Shown one piece after another: positions 52,160 to 60,061 of a DNA stretch of 64,000 nt. Made by a program: the position numbers and the translations under genes. Every line of letters starts with the position of its first letter. Position 1 is the stretch's first letter. This DNA comes from JAYUZR01 sp043751595. Lineage in GTDB: Bacteria; Patescibacteriota; UBA1384; CAILIB01. The notes under the pieces are model-generated. The model was not told where the DNA came from, made no database searches, and worked only from the letters and a program-made list of their open reading frames with translations. The stretch covers positions 4,192-68,191 of the forward strand of contig JAYUZR010000042.1 in assembly GCA_043751595.1 (NCBI GenBank). Direction: 5' to 3'.

Positions 52160-52507
52160 CTACTTCATCGTCCCTAGGTGGGTATGCTTAAACTTGTCAT
52201 CGTACTTGAGCCCATATCCGAATAAGCGATCAAAATAGAGGTGCCCAACCAAGATGACACCTGCAGCTTGCAGCCACACCACCCCAAGTATCGACCCGGC
52301 GATATATACCACTACCGCAACCCCCAAGTGGTGAAAAACGTTATAAGTCGCCGCACCGACTCGAGGGTTAATCAGATACCCAATCATGCTCATATCGGGC
52401 GCCAAGAAAAACACAGCGTATATCCACCATGGAAGTGGAAGTAGTGAGAAGAGAAATAAGGAAAGCAGCAGTCCTCCGAGGTATTCAAGCCAGAGAATAG
52501 TTTTCAT
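52160..52507 (-). CDS. DUF4260 family membrane protein
   Basis: A 115-residue protein with three to four membrane segments and the DUF4260 signature: LAPDMSMIGYLINPRVGAATYNVFHHLG, then GHLYFDRLFGYGLKYDDKFKHTHLG at the end. The conserved Asp, His and Tyr residues suggest an enzyme or metal site, but no activity is known to me. TAGGCT lies exactly six bases before the ATG, giving a leaderless start. It is divergent from the frameshifted DUF1761 gene. Confidence 0.9.
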   Translation of the reverse strand: MKTILWLEYLGGLLLSLFLFSLLPLPWWIYAVFFLAPDMSMIGYLINPRVGAATYNVFHHLGVAVVVYIAGSILGVVWLQAAGVILVGHLYFDRLFGYGLKYDDKFKHTHLGTMK

Positions 52508-52592
52508 AGAGTAAGCCTAGACTATTTCATGCTACATTGCAGGCACCTAAGCAACAGGATAGGATTAAGCCACTATTGGTAATATATTTCCT

Positions 52593-53008
52593 ATGCAGTC
52601 CATCTCCCTTATCGGGGTACTGCTGGCCGCGTTGATCGCCTTCCCTATTGGCTACGTCTGGTATATGCCTTCCACCTTCCTTACGCCTTGGCAGAAAATG
52701 ACCGGCGTCTCCGATGCAGATATGAAAAAAGGGTTCGGAAAATCAATGGCTGTTATTGGCGTTTTCTCGCTGCTCACCGCCTACATCCTGGCCCACTTAT
52801 GGTCTATAGCGCCTTCGCTACCGGCACCACTGGGGTTATGAACGGCCTTGAGACTGCCTTTTGGGCTTGGCTTGGCATCTCACTTACTACCACTATTATT
52901 GGTGGCGCCATGGAAACCCGCGACGCCAAGGTGATGTACATTGCCGCCGGTAACCGCCTGATTACTCTTTTGGCGATGGGCGCGGTCCTTGGATTGTTTA
53001 TGCGCTAA
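52593..53008 (+). pseudogene. DUF1761 membrane protein gene with a frameshift
   Basis: Two overlapping frames together encode one DUF1761-like protein of about 138 residues. Frame 1 (from ATG 52593) gives IGVLLAALIAFPIGYVWYMPSTFLTPWQK and runs to ILAHL. Frame 2 continues from about 52799 with VYSAFATGTTGVMNGLETAFWAWLGI and ends GLFMR. The switch lies near 52796-52800 and equals one missing base. Alone, neither frame is a full protein. It may be a sequencing or assembly error, a recent mutation or a rare programmed event. TAATAT ends seven bases before the ATG. Confidence 0.8.
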
Positions 53009-53026
53009 TCAACGGCTTCGTCTCAC

Positions 53027-53062
53027 AAAAAAACCGCCACCCGTGCAGGGTGGCGGTTTTTT
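53027..53062. terminator. Bidirectional terminator
   Basis: A perfect long stem, AAAAAACCGCCACCC / GGGTGGCGGTTTTTT, with a GTGCA loop. Its right arm reaches the stop codon of the leftward chorismatase gene (53061-53063). Confidence 0.95.
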
Positions 53063-54002
53063 ATCCCATTATTCCTTCAATCTCCAGAAGGAGTCCGGGA
53101 CGACAAATCTCATCCCTTAGATAAATCGGATGATCTAGCCCAACCAAGACCTGCTTAATCTCCGCCAAGTCTTCACCCTTTCGCACATACACCCGGATTG
53201 TGTGAAGGTCGGCTATCTCAAAACTGCAGGCCCCTAGGTTTTTTAGTGAGCACAAAGCCTTAAGATTACGCAGCGTCTCCTCAGCCTGCTCCTTTGCCGT
53301 CTCATGCACCGTTTCTTCACCTAGTACGCTAGCAGTACCAGAAATGATCAATTGCCCACTACATAACGATCCCCGAGCAAAAACAGGCGGAAGCTTGCCG
53401 AACTTCCCAGAGTAAGTAGCAGCCGGAACCTGACGGTAGTTTTGGACATGTCGCACCGACTGTCGTGTAAGCAACACCTGCACAACCAGCGGGCCGGCGT
53501 ATGCGCCAATTCCGGTTGCTGCTGGATATACTGGCGCGCCAGCTTCATCTTTAGGGCCACGTTCCTGCCAAGCCGCAAAGCGGCCAGCGTTAAATAAGCG
53601 GTAGCGCTCCTGCTCATCCGCCCCCTCAAGAATACGAGGAACATAGTTCCAGATGCGAAGAAGTTGATAATCTGGAAGCTGCTCCATCAACCGGAATACC
53701 TTTTGGTATGCCATCTCTGCAACACTAGAAAGATCAACTACATCATCTTGGCGAACCTCGAAGTAGGCAACCTCTTCGCAAAAGCGCACGGTTACCCCGT
53801 CGATTATCTGTGAAGTTACCACTTCATCTCCCAGCAGAAGTTCGAAGCATTCATCTTGGAGGGGCTCAATCCAAACAGGATCACAACCAGACTCAACTTC
53901 ATCACCCTTTTTCACAAACTGGGTAAGTCGCAGTACCTGCTCTTCATGAGACGCCAGTAGCTCTGCCAGCTTAGACTTGTCACAAAAAATACTTTTAACC
54001 AT
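53061..54002 (-). CDS. Chorismatase (FkbO/Hyg5 family)
   Basis: A 313-residue protein matching chorismatases, which split chorismate into pyruvate plus a hydroxybenzoate or dihydrocyclohexadiene acid. Family blocks are in order: LLRIWNYVPRILEG (114-127), ERYRLFNAGR (132-141), YPAATGIGAYAGP (159-171), VQNYRQVPAATYSGKFG (186-202), FARGSLCSGQLIISGTASV, and a C-terminal RidA-like half ending CRPGLLLEIEG. Cys300 and Glu307 are seven apart, like the Cys and catalytic Glu of Hyg5 that I recall as needed for 3-hydroxybenzoate. The gene is two bases after a methyltransferase gene and shares its promoter, so it belongs to a TrmB-controlled unit. The aromatic product is inferred. Confidence 0.85.
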   Translation of the reverse strand: MVKSIFCDKSKLAELLASHEEQVLRLTQFVKKGDEVESGCDPVWIEPLQDECFELLLGDEVVTSQIIDGVTVRFCEEVAYFEVRQDDVVDLSSVAEMAYQKVFRLMEQLPDYQLLRIWNYVPRILEGADEQERYRLFNAGRFAAWQERGPKDEAGAPVYPAATGIGAYAGPLVVQVLLTRQSVRHVQNYRQVPAATYSGKFGKLPPVFARGSLCSGQLIISGTASVLGEETVHETAKEQAEETLRNLKALCSLKNLGACSFEIADLHTIRVYVRKGEDLAEIKQVLVGLDHPIYLRDEICRPGLLLEIEGIMG

Positions 54003-54004
54003 TA

Positions 54005-54817
54005 TTAGCGTTCAAAATAGAGGCTGACATTATTACTCTTTCCGGCCCACACCTTCATATCTGCAAGATCCAGCTCTTTCGCAACCAACAAAGCAGACTC
54101 TTGATACTGAGCGAGGGTTGGGGCATTTAGGTGGGCTCGTATATACGCTTCTTTTAGATGCTTTTCACCGTCGCGCTGCTGAGCTGCAGCCACAAAGGCT
54201 AGCTGGCCTTCGTTACTCAAGTCATCCACCCGACGAAAGCCATCAATCCTCGTCATACCACCTCGTTGTTTAGTGGCAAGAACCATCCGCTTTAACGCAT
54301 CGGCAAGCTCATCTACTCGGTGAATCATATTTCGCGAAGTGGCGAGATCAAACGCAATACCCGAATCTTTGGATACAGCGAGGGCATTATGCTCAATAAT
54401 GTGCACCCTTTCGGCTACTTCAAAAAGGATCCTATTCTCCTCAGCGCATTCGATCATGTCTGGAGAAATATCAACTCCAACCATTCGCGCAGTAGGCAAC
54501 TCCTTAGCAATGAGCGAAGTTAAGATGGCTGGACCACAACCAAAGTCGATTATTTGCGGGTGCTCAATATGTTTACTACGCACAAGCTGGCCGATATCTT
54601 TAACCAAAGGCGCATACCTCTCTAGATTTCGTAGAGCTTCTTGATTAAACTCAGATGCCTCCAGGCCAAGAATCGCCTCATTATCCTGCTTATCGGCAAT
54701 AGTCTCGCCTCCGGCAACTCTACCCAGCCCCGCCTGCTCCACAACCTGCTCCAGACCCTCCCTTGCGCGCGCAAAGGTGCGCATATCATCTTGGGTGTAT
54801 ATCTTGAGTTTGTCCAT
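54005..54817 (-). CDS. Class I SAM-dependent methyltransferase (with chorismatase)
   Basis: A 270-residue methyltransferase. The SAM loop is IIDFGCGPAILTSLIAKE (about 88-105), followed by an acidic VGVDISPDM strand end and a FDLATSRNMIH motif IV. A helical N-terminal 80 residues probably form a substrate lid. It is the first gene of an operon with the chorismatase and could methylate its product or a related aromatic acid, but this is inference. It is divergent from TrmB-like regulator 1. A TGTCT-N8-AGACG element lies 39 bases upstream of its ATG. Confidence 0.9.
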   Translation of the reverse strand: MDKLKIYTQDDMRTFARAREGLEQVVEQAGLGRVAGGETIADKQDNEAILGLEASEFNQEALRNLERYAPLVKDIGQLVRSKHIEHPQIIDFGCGPAILTSLIAKELPTARMVGVDISPDMIECAEENRILFEVAERVHIIEHNALAVSKDSGIAFDLATSRNMIHRVDELADALKRMVLATKQRGGMTRIDGFRRVDDLSNEGQLAFVAAAQQRDGEKHLKEAYIRAHLNAPTLAQYQESALLVAKELDLADMKVWAGKSNNVSLYFER

Positions 54818-54855
54818 CCTAGTATTCGATAGTTACTGGTACACTTTTTCGACTG

Positions 54856-54873
54856 TGTCTAACTAATAAGACG
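54856..54873. promoter_or_regulatory. Operator-like element before the chorismatase operon
   Basis: TGTCT-AACTAATA-AGACG. The same TGTCT-N8-AGACR form occurs at 54978-54995 before the divergent regulator gene. It is enclosed in a wider inverted repeat, ACACTTTTTCG (54841-54851) and CGAGAAAGTGT (54880-54890), with one mismatch. Probably bound by the neighbouring TrmB-like protein. Confidence 0.6.
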
Positions 54874-54911
54874 TGTATACGAGAAAGTGTGTGATTGGCT
54901 GCGTTTTACCC

Positions 54912-54930
54912 TGATATTAATCAGATATCA
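54912..54930. promoter_or_regulatory. Inverted repeat in the divergent region
   Basis: TGATAT-N7-ATATCA midway between the chorismatase operon and regulator 1. It may be a second binding site. Confidence 0.4.
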
Positions 54931-54947
54931 ATAGCTAAGGAATGCTC

Positions 54948-54997
54948 TTGAGTCTTTTATTGGTGTGATGTATACTATGTCTACAAATACAGACATA
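54948..54997 (+). promoter_or_regulatory. Promoter and operator of TrmB-like regulator 1
   Basis: TTGAGT (54948-54953), 17 bases, TATACT (54971-54976). The inverted repeat TATGTCT-N8-AGACATA (54976-54997) starts at the end of the -10 box and runs into the ATG, so a bound repressor would block initiation. Autorepression is the simplest reading. Confidence 0.7.
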
Positions 54998-55767
54998 TGG
55001 ATACCAGTATACTTTCTTCCCTCAGCGAAGCCGGTCTCTCCGAAAAAGAGGCTCGGGTTTACGTTGCCATGCTCGAGCTTGGCGAATCAAGCATCATCCC
55101 CATTGCACAGCGGGCCGGTATTAAACGCACCACCGTCTATAATTATCTCGATGAGTTTCACCGGCTTGGGCTAATCAGCGTTACTATTCGCAACCAACGT
55201 CAGTTTTATCGCGCCGCCTCCCCCACTCGTCTCCAAGACCTATTACGCGAACGCCTCTCTAAGGTTGAGAGTATCGTTCCCACTCTGTTCTCACTGTATC
55301 AACAAGAAGAAGGCAAGCCTTCGGTTCAGATGTTTGAGGGAGTTGAGGGAATTAAAACAGTTTTCCAACTTTCGCTCGATTGTGCCGGTAAAAAGATTGA
55401 TGCCATGCCAGTACACGCTTCTGGCCATAGCCACGTAGGTGATGCATTTATTACCTCTTACCTTGATCAAACCAAAAAGAAAAAGATTGCCTACAGAAGT
55501 CTTCGCTTAGCTGGAGATGCCGCGGCCTATACCCAGAGTGGATATGAAAAAGTCCTACCCACCCCGGACGATAACCGCGAGATTCGAGTTGCGCCTGAAT
55601 GGTTTACACCCGAGAGCCATATCCATATGTACGACGATACGGTAGCAATCTTCTCCCAAACCAAGGAGAAACCGTACGCAATGCTGATTACCAGCAAGAG
55701 CTATCATCAGACGATGCAGCTATTCTTTGAAGCGATTTGGAACCAGTCTTCGGAAGTTACAGCCTAG
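54997..55767 (+). CDS. TrmB-like transcriptional regulator 1
   Basis: A 256-residue regulator. The N-terminal winged helix is clear: LSEAGLSEKEARVYVAMLELGESSIIPIAQRAGIKRTTVYNYLDEFHRLGLIS (residues 6-58), with recognition helix KRTTVYNYLD. A coiled segment (about 75-105) and a C-terminal ligand-type alpha/beta domain follow. It is divergent from the methyltransferase-chorismatase operon and shares with it a TGTCT-N8-AGACR element. It has two paralogues within 4.5 kb. The ligand is unknown; TrmB relatives bind sugars or other small molecules. Confidence 0.9.
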   Translation: MDTSILSSLSEAGLSEKEARVYVAMLELGESSIIPIAQRAGIKRTTVYNYLDEFHRLGLISVTIRNQRQFYRAASPTRLQDLLRERLSKVESIVPTLFSLYQQEEGKPSVQMFEGVEGIKTVFQLSLDCAGKKIDAMPVHASGHSHVGDAFITSYLDQTKKKKIAYRSLRLAGDAAAYTQSGYEKVLPTPDDNREIRVAPEWFTPESHIHMYDDTVAIFSQTKEKPYAMLITSKSYHQTMQLFFEAIWNQSSEVTA

Positions 55768-55770
55768 TTT

Positions 55771-56529
55771 TTATTGCTCAGAACTTATCTTCCACAATTC
55801 CTTAAACCAACTCCTCATACTCTCAGCGTAATCGCGAGAGGTCGTTACCACGCCAAAACTCTCTTTAGCTGTAGTTACCACCGCTACGCTATCGCCATAA
55901 ATAAGAATAACCGAGGGGCTCGTAAAGCCTTCGGGGGCATAGCGAATAGTTCGAAGGAGTTCTTTCGTGCCAACATATTCATCGGTCTCTTGCTCACCAC
56001 TGCGAATCCTAATTGCCCTGGCTTTTATCTGCTTGGCAGCACGCCTACGGATCCAATCTCGCAGAAAGCGATCCCCCACTGCGAGAGAGATATTAGTGGT
56101 GTTACCCACGTAGCACATCTCATTAATCGGCTGATCAATAATATCGTTGTAAAGATCGCGCAACTCCTCTCCTTTAAAAACCTGGACTCGTGGCTGGAAG
56201 GGACTTGAGCGAAAAAGCTGATTCAGCTCGGGTAGTACTTCTTCTAGTTGCTGAGCCTGCATCTCTAGCTGGGCCCCTTTTTTTCGGATAAGTGAGATAA
56301 GGCTCTTGGGTGAAACCGCGATATAACGCTTATGGGTGGCGTGCTGCACAATTTCAATCAATCCCTTGGTCTGCAGCTTCTCAAGTACGTATACTAAGGT
56401 AGTACGCACAATCCCCGTCTTTTTTACCAGCGGCACAATGGTGCATTCACTTAACTCGAGCGCTGCCAGATAGGTAGCAATCTCTTTGCCATCCAGACCT
56501 AGTTTCTCCAGGGTTTCTTGTAAGAGCAT
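55771..56529 (-). CDS. TrmB-like transcriptional regulator 2
   Basis: A 252-residue paralogue: LEKLGLDGKEIATYLAALELSECTIVPLVKKTGIVRTTLVYVLEKLQTKGLIEI is the winged helix, followed by a coil and an alpha/beta domain with the FKGEELRDLYNDIIDQPINEMCYVG stretch. It is convergent with regulator 1 (three bases between stops) and divergent from a methyltransferase gene (56665). TATATT upstream gives a promoter. The near-perfect palindrome at 56581-56598 lies between the two starts. Confidence 0.9.
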   Translation of the reverse strand: MLLQETLEKLGLDGKEIATYLAALELSECTIVPLVKKTGIVRTTLVYVLEKLQTKGLIEIVQHATHKRYIAVSPKSLISLIRKKGAQLEMQAQQLEEVLPELNQLFRSSPFQPRVQVFKGEELRDLYNDIIDQPINEMCYVGNTTNISLAVGDRFLRDWIRRRAAKQIKARAIRIRSGEQETDEYVGTKELLRTIRYAPEGFTSPSVILIYGDSVAVVTTAKESFGVVTTSRDYAESMRSWFKELWKISSEQ

Positions 56530-56580
56530 ATGACGAACTATTTCGACGTTACATTACAAATATACCAGCAAATACTTGAT

Positions 56581-56598
56581 GCTTAAACCTGTTAAAGC
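56581..56598. promoter_or_regulatory. Palindrome between regulator 2 and methyltransferase
   Basis: GCTTAAAC-CT-GTTAAAGC, arms of eight with one mismatch, near the upstream edge of both promoters. A likely operator of regulator 2; sequence unlike that of regulator 1. Confidence 0.45.
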
Positions 56599-56609
56599 TT
56601 AAGTAAGCG

Positions 56610-56638
56610 TTGACGTAAATAGTCATCAAAGCTATAAC
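56610..56638 (+). promoter_or_regulatory. Promoter of the methyltransferase at 56665
   Basis: TTGACG (56610-56615) and TATAAC (56633-56638) with 17 bases between, leaving a leader of about 20 bases. Confidence 0.75.
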
Positions 56639-56664
56639 ACCCGCGATTTATTACAGCAACTATC

Positions 56665-57729
56665 ATGCCTCAAGAATACCACAACTCATCCGAAGAGCCT
56701 CCTACACGTCACGTGCAGGAGCGTCACTCCGTACAACGATATGACAAAATGGGTGAAGTTAGCGAAGAAAGTACTCCAGCTAATACCTGGGGGCTGATCG
56801 AGTGGAATGGCGAAGTTCGCAGCGTCTACCAGGATACGGAGCTTATGCGCATGTTTGTTAATCCGATTCTTACAACCAAGCCTCACGGAGTAACTCGCTT
56901 TGCCGACTTTGGCGGTGCTAACGGCAAAGTGCTTCGAGAAGTATTCACCATGACTAGAGAGGCCCAGCTGCAAGAGTTGTATGAAGAACAGCTTGCCACA
57001 GGCCTGAGTGAAGAAGGGGCACGCAAAGTAGCCGATGACCGATTTTCCAGGGAAGGAATTCTCCCTATCGGTCTCACTATCGACGCCGAACTAAAGGTGA
57101 AGGACGGCAAGACTACTAGGGCTTGGAATGAGTTCAGGGAAGCTAATCCGGACGACACAAGTCGGGTTTTTGCCAGCGCCACCGACTACATGCAAGAAGT
57201 ACCCAATATTGCCCCCGACTCTCTCGACATTGCCCTTTCCCGCTACAGCCTCCAGTACGTTTCTGCAGAAAATCATACCGTTTTCTTAAAACGACAGGCC
57301 GACCTTGTAAAGCCAGGCGGACAAGTACTCGCCCAGTGGCCAGGTGCCGCTGATGAGCGCAGTGAGGTTATGCTCAATACATTTTGGTCAAACTTTGCCC
57401 ATATTACCCAGGGGGTAGATCCGGCAGAGTTTTTAACCAGGCAGCACTACCCAACCCTAGAGCAGGTGCAGAAAGCGGTAGAAGATGCCGGACTTACTAT
57501 TACATCGCTCGAGTCAGTGCCCAACCTAAAGATCTTCATGTATGAAGAGGCGTTGAGTAATGGGACCAGATTTACTCCACTTTCGGAGAGCCAAAAGGCA
57601 GACTTGCGAGAATTATATGTCCACCTACACAATGAGTTCCCCGACTTGGTTCACTTTGATGAAGAAACCGATAACTACTGGACGAGTATGACGCTTGGCA
57701 TGCTGGTAGCCGAGAAGCCTACTGAATGA
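56665..57729 (+). CDS. SAM-dependent methyltransferase with large insertion
   Basis: A 354-residue protein. A polar N-terminal 35 residues precede GLIEWNGEVRSVYQD. The SAM loop is RFADFGGANGKVLREVF (about 78-94), motif IV is LDIALSRYSLQYVS, and the following strand is LVKPGGQVLAQWPG. Between motif I and the next strand lies a helical insert of about 50 residues (EAQLQELYEEQLATGLSEEGARK), unlike the two neighbouring methyltransferases. It is divergent from regulator 2. Substrate unknown. Confidence 0.82.
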   Translation: MPQEYHNSSEEPPTRHVQERHSVQRYDKMGEVSEESTPANTWGLIEWNGEVRSVYQDTELMRMFVNPILTTKPHGVTRFADFGGANGKVLREVFTMTREAQLQELYEEQLATGLSEEGARKVADDRFSREGILPIGLTIDAELKVKDGKTTRAWNEFREANPDDTSRVFASATDYMQEVPNIAPDSLDIALSRYSLQYVSAENHTVFLKRQADLVKPGGQVLAQWPGAADERSEVMLNTFWSNFAHITQGVDPAEFLTRQHYPTLEQVQKAVEDAGLTITSLESVPNLKIFMYEEALSNGTRFTPLSESQKADLRELYVHLHNEFPDLVHFDEETDNYWTSMTLGMLVAEKPTE

Positions 57730-57741
57730 ATAGCTTATTCG

Positions 57742-58512
57742 CTACGCCACCCAAACCACTTGCTTTACGCTAGCCCATAGCCGGGATTGTTCTTTCTCAG
57801 GATCACCACCCTCCTTAGTTAGCGCAAGAGCGTAACTTAGCATGCGAGTAACATGCCCGTCGCTTTTCCCAATATAGGTATAAGGTGAAGCCTGAAGAGC
57901 AAGACCGTATCCCTTTTCTTGGCAGAAGGATTGCAACTCTAATACATTCCCGATTAATGCCATCCAGGTTGGCCGGTAATCAAGATCTGGCAAAGAATCT
58001 AAAAAACTTAGTATCTCATCTGTAATTAACGAGTCCCGGATTGCATCCTCTCTAGCTTTGTAAAAAGGATAGATAAGATCGGCCATATCCAGAGTGAGCA
58101 GTAGAGCGAAGGAATCAGTACATTGAAGGTTTGTATCAATAGTCTGAGTAATCTCTTGATACTTAGCATATCTAAACTGGCCCTCAAACCATCTTCCCCC
58201 TCCACAGTAATCAAGGTTAATCAGATTATACGGAAAAGCCTGCGTAAAGACCGCTGATTGTAGTAGCTGGTTATAGGGGCTGCGAAAGATTACTCGACAT
58301 ACCTGTGAAGTAGTGGTCGGATCAAGGGTTACACCATCAACAATCAGATTCACACCATGATTACTCTGTTTTACCTTGAGCCAATACTCGTCCCTATCTC
58401 CCAAGAATTCCAATACCTTCACCACACGCAAAGATGAGAGAAGCTGATTGAGCGCAGGCGCCCACAATGCTTCTCTCACCACAGCTTTTTCTTGGGATAA
58501 AAAGCGGATCAC
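57742..58512 (-). CDS. Unrecognised protein coupled to a methyltransferase
   Basis: A 256-residue soluble protein I cannot assign. The central LINLDYCGGGRWFEGQFRYAKYQEI stretch recalls a methyltransferase motif IV or a nucleotide enzyme, but no SAM glycine loop is visible. The start (VREALWAPALNQLLSSL) is helical. It overlaps the upstream methyltransferase gene by ATGA (58509-58512), so the two are translationally coupled and probably work together. The parallel with chorismatase in the first module suggests a partner enzyme, but that is a guess. Confidence 0.7.
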   Translation of the reverse strand: MIRFLSQEKAVVREALWAPALNQLLSSLRVVKVLEFLGDRDEYWLKVKQSNHGVNLIVDGVTLDPTTTSQVCRVIFRSPYNQLLQSAVFTQAFPYNLINLDYCGGGRWFEGQFRYAKYQEITQTIDTNLQCTDSFALLLTLDMADLIYPFYKAREDAIRDSLITDEILSFLDSLPDLDYRPTWMALIGNVLELQSFCQEKGYGLALQASPYTYIGKSDGHVTRMLSYALALTKEGGDPEKEQSRLWASVKQVVWVA

Positions 58513-59171
58513 TCTATCTTTTTTACATGGAAGAGTAGAAACGGTGCAACTCCTTTACTGGTACCCTCGTCTCCATAGAGACGACTTACTTTTTCTAGGG
58601 TAAGACCTGCCAGCGCAAAGACCTCTACAAAGTCTCCTTCTGACCAATACCAATCGTCTACTACCAAGCCTTGGCCGAGGGTAGTTTTTACGCGCGCTCC
58701 CGACTCTGGCGGATCGATAAACGAGGTGTGGAAAGAACTAAACTGAACCTCATTAATCTCCAAATAGTTTGAATGAAAAATGATCAGCGAACCCCCAGGT
58801 TGCAGTACCTTGGCAATCTCTTGTATCCAATGAGCCACTTTCCCAAGTGAGTCCATGGTACAAAAGACGTAGTTTGCCACCACTGCGGCAAACGTAGCCT
58901 CACCCAAGTCGGCAAGAGACTCACCAATTAGGAGAGCCCCTAGGCCGGCCTTGGCAATCATATCCGGAGATTGATCCACCCCTACCACTTCATATCCAAG
59001 CCTCTGCAAAGTTCGCATAAAATGACCTTCGCCACAGCCAAAATCGAGCACTCGAGCTGAGGGCAAAGGAAGTTCCCTTACCACCGCCGGATAGCCAATT
59101 GTATGCTCGGTAGTTGCTGCGTCACTTACAAATGCCGCAAACTCGTCCGCTACTTTCCCTCGATACTCCAT
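58509..59171 (-). CDS. Class I SAM-dependent methyltransferase
   Basis: A 220-residue methyltransferase: RVLDFGCGEGHFMRTLQRLGYEVVGVDQSPDMIAKA for the SAM loop and acidic strand, VVANYVFCTMDSL for motif IV and LQPGGSLIIFHSN for motif VI. It is divergent from regulator 3 and coupled to the gene at 57742. AGGAGG lies eight bases before the ATG, a strong ribosome site unlike the leaderless genes. The inverted repeat TTCGTT-N5-AACGAA is just upstream. Substrate unknown. Confidence 0.92.
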   Translation of the reverse strand: MEYRGKVADEFAAFVSDAATTEHTIGYPAVVRELPLPSARVLDFGCGEGHFMRTLQRLGYEVVGVDQSPDMIAKAGLGALLIGESLADLGEATFAAVVANYVFCTMDSLGKVAHWIQEIAKVLQPGGSLIIFHSNYLEINEVQFSSFHTSFIDPPESGARVKTTLGQGLVVDDWYWSEGDFVEVFALAGLTLEKVSRLYGDEGTSKGVAPFLLFHVKKIE

Positions 59172-59184
59172 CGTTTTCCTCCTG

Positions 59185-59201
59185 TTCGTTGATTGAACGA
59201 A
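59185..59201. promoter_or_regulatory. Inverted repeat before the methyltransferase operon
   Basis: TTCGTT-GATTG-AACGAA, perfect six-base arms immediately upstream of the AGGAGG ribosome site, i.e. in the promoter or leader of the leftward operon. Probable operator, perhaps of regulator 3. The nearby TGACTTAGTCA (59222-59232) is a second candidate. Confidence 0.5.
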
Positions 59202-59242
59202 GTAGAGATACCGGCTTATCGTGACTTAGTCAAAGGAATGTG

Positions 59243-59272
59243 ATGACAAAGTAGACTCACCTGTGCTATAGA
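59243..59272 (+). promoter_or_regulatory. Promoter of TrmB-like regulator 3
   Basis: ATGACA (59243-59248), 18 bases and TATAGA (59267-59272) preceded by TGC, an extended -10. The leader would be about 25 bases. Confidence 0.5.
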
Positions 59273-59302
59273 TGTGACTACGTAACTTCTTACCCTTTAG
59301 CA

Positions 59303-60061
59303 ATGGCCGAATCAGATCACAAAGGCGTGATTTCTTCACTTATCTCACTTGGATTATCTCAGCATGAATCCGCTGTGTATCTTAGTGTCCTCGCCCTTGG
59401 TGAGGTAAGTGCCGGGAAAGTAATTGAAGATGTTCGGCTCCATCGTGAACAAGTGTATCGCGCCCTCAAGCGCCTAGCAGATGATGGATTGCTAACTACG
59501 TATGAACATCAACACAAAGCTTTCTATTCGGCTGTTGAGCCAAGAATTCTGGTTGAGCGAGTACAGGCTAAAGTTGCACTCGCGGAATCGGTCTTGCCCT
59601 ACCTAGAAACACTGCACCAGCGAAAGATGCAGATTATTAAGGTGGGCGAAGGGATTGATTCTCTCGAGGCTCATCTTGAAGACATGCTCACTAACCTCCC
59701 CTGGGGCGGCGAGTACTTAGTAATTAGCGGATATGGCGATCAATTCTACGAACTTGCTAAGGACTATCTGGCAAGGTATCACCGAAAGTTTCTTTCTAAG
59801 GGATTACGCGGCAGACTGCTACTGGCAAACCAGCCAGAGGGTGAGGGCATTTCTAGCGCTATTCCTTCCGCCTCTTTTGCTGCCACCACTATTTATGGAG
59901 ATAAAATGGCAATCGAGATTCTAGATCCGGAAAATCCGGCCATTATCACTATTGAGAATAGTAAGGTTGCCTCCTCCTATCGAGATACCTTTGAATCGCT
60001 CTGGCGCCACGAAAAAGATATGAGCCGAAAGTGGAAGATTGAAGGCCTTATTCGGGACTAA
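59303..60061 (+). CDS. TrmB-like transcriptional regulator 3
   Basis: A 252-residue third paralogue. The winged helix is LISLGLSQHESAVYLSVLALGEVSAGKVIEDVRLHREQVYRALKRLADDGLLT (about residues 12-64), with a shorter coil and an alpha/beta C-terminal domain (ILDPENPAIITIENSKVASSY near the end). It is divergent from the methyltransferase at 58509, mirroring the arrangement of regulators 1 and 2 with theirs. Its last 14 bases overlap the convergent small antitoxin-like gene at 60048. Confidence 0.9.
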   Translation: MAESDHKGVISSLISLGLSQHESAVYLSVLALGEVSAGKVIEDVRLHREQVYRALKRLADDGLLTTYEHQHKAFYSAVEPRILVERVQAKVALAESVLPYLETLHQRKMQIIKVGEGIDSLEAHLEDMLTNLPWGGEYLVISGYGDQFYELAKDYLARYHRKFLSKGLRGRLLLANQPEGEGISSAIPSASFAATTIYGDKMAIEILDPENPAIITIENSKVASSYRDTFESLWRHEKDMSRKWKIEGLIRD

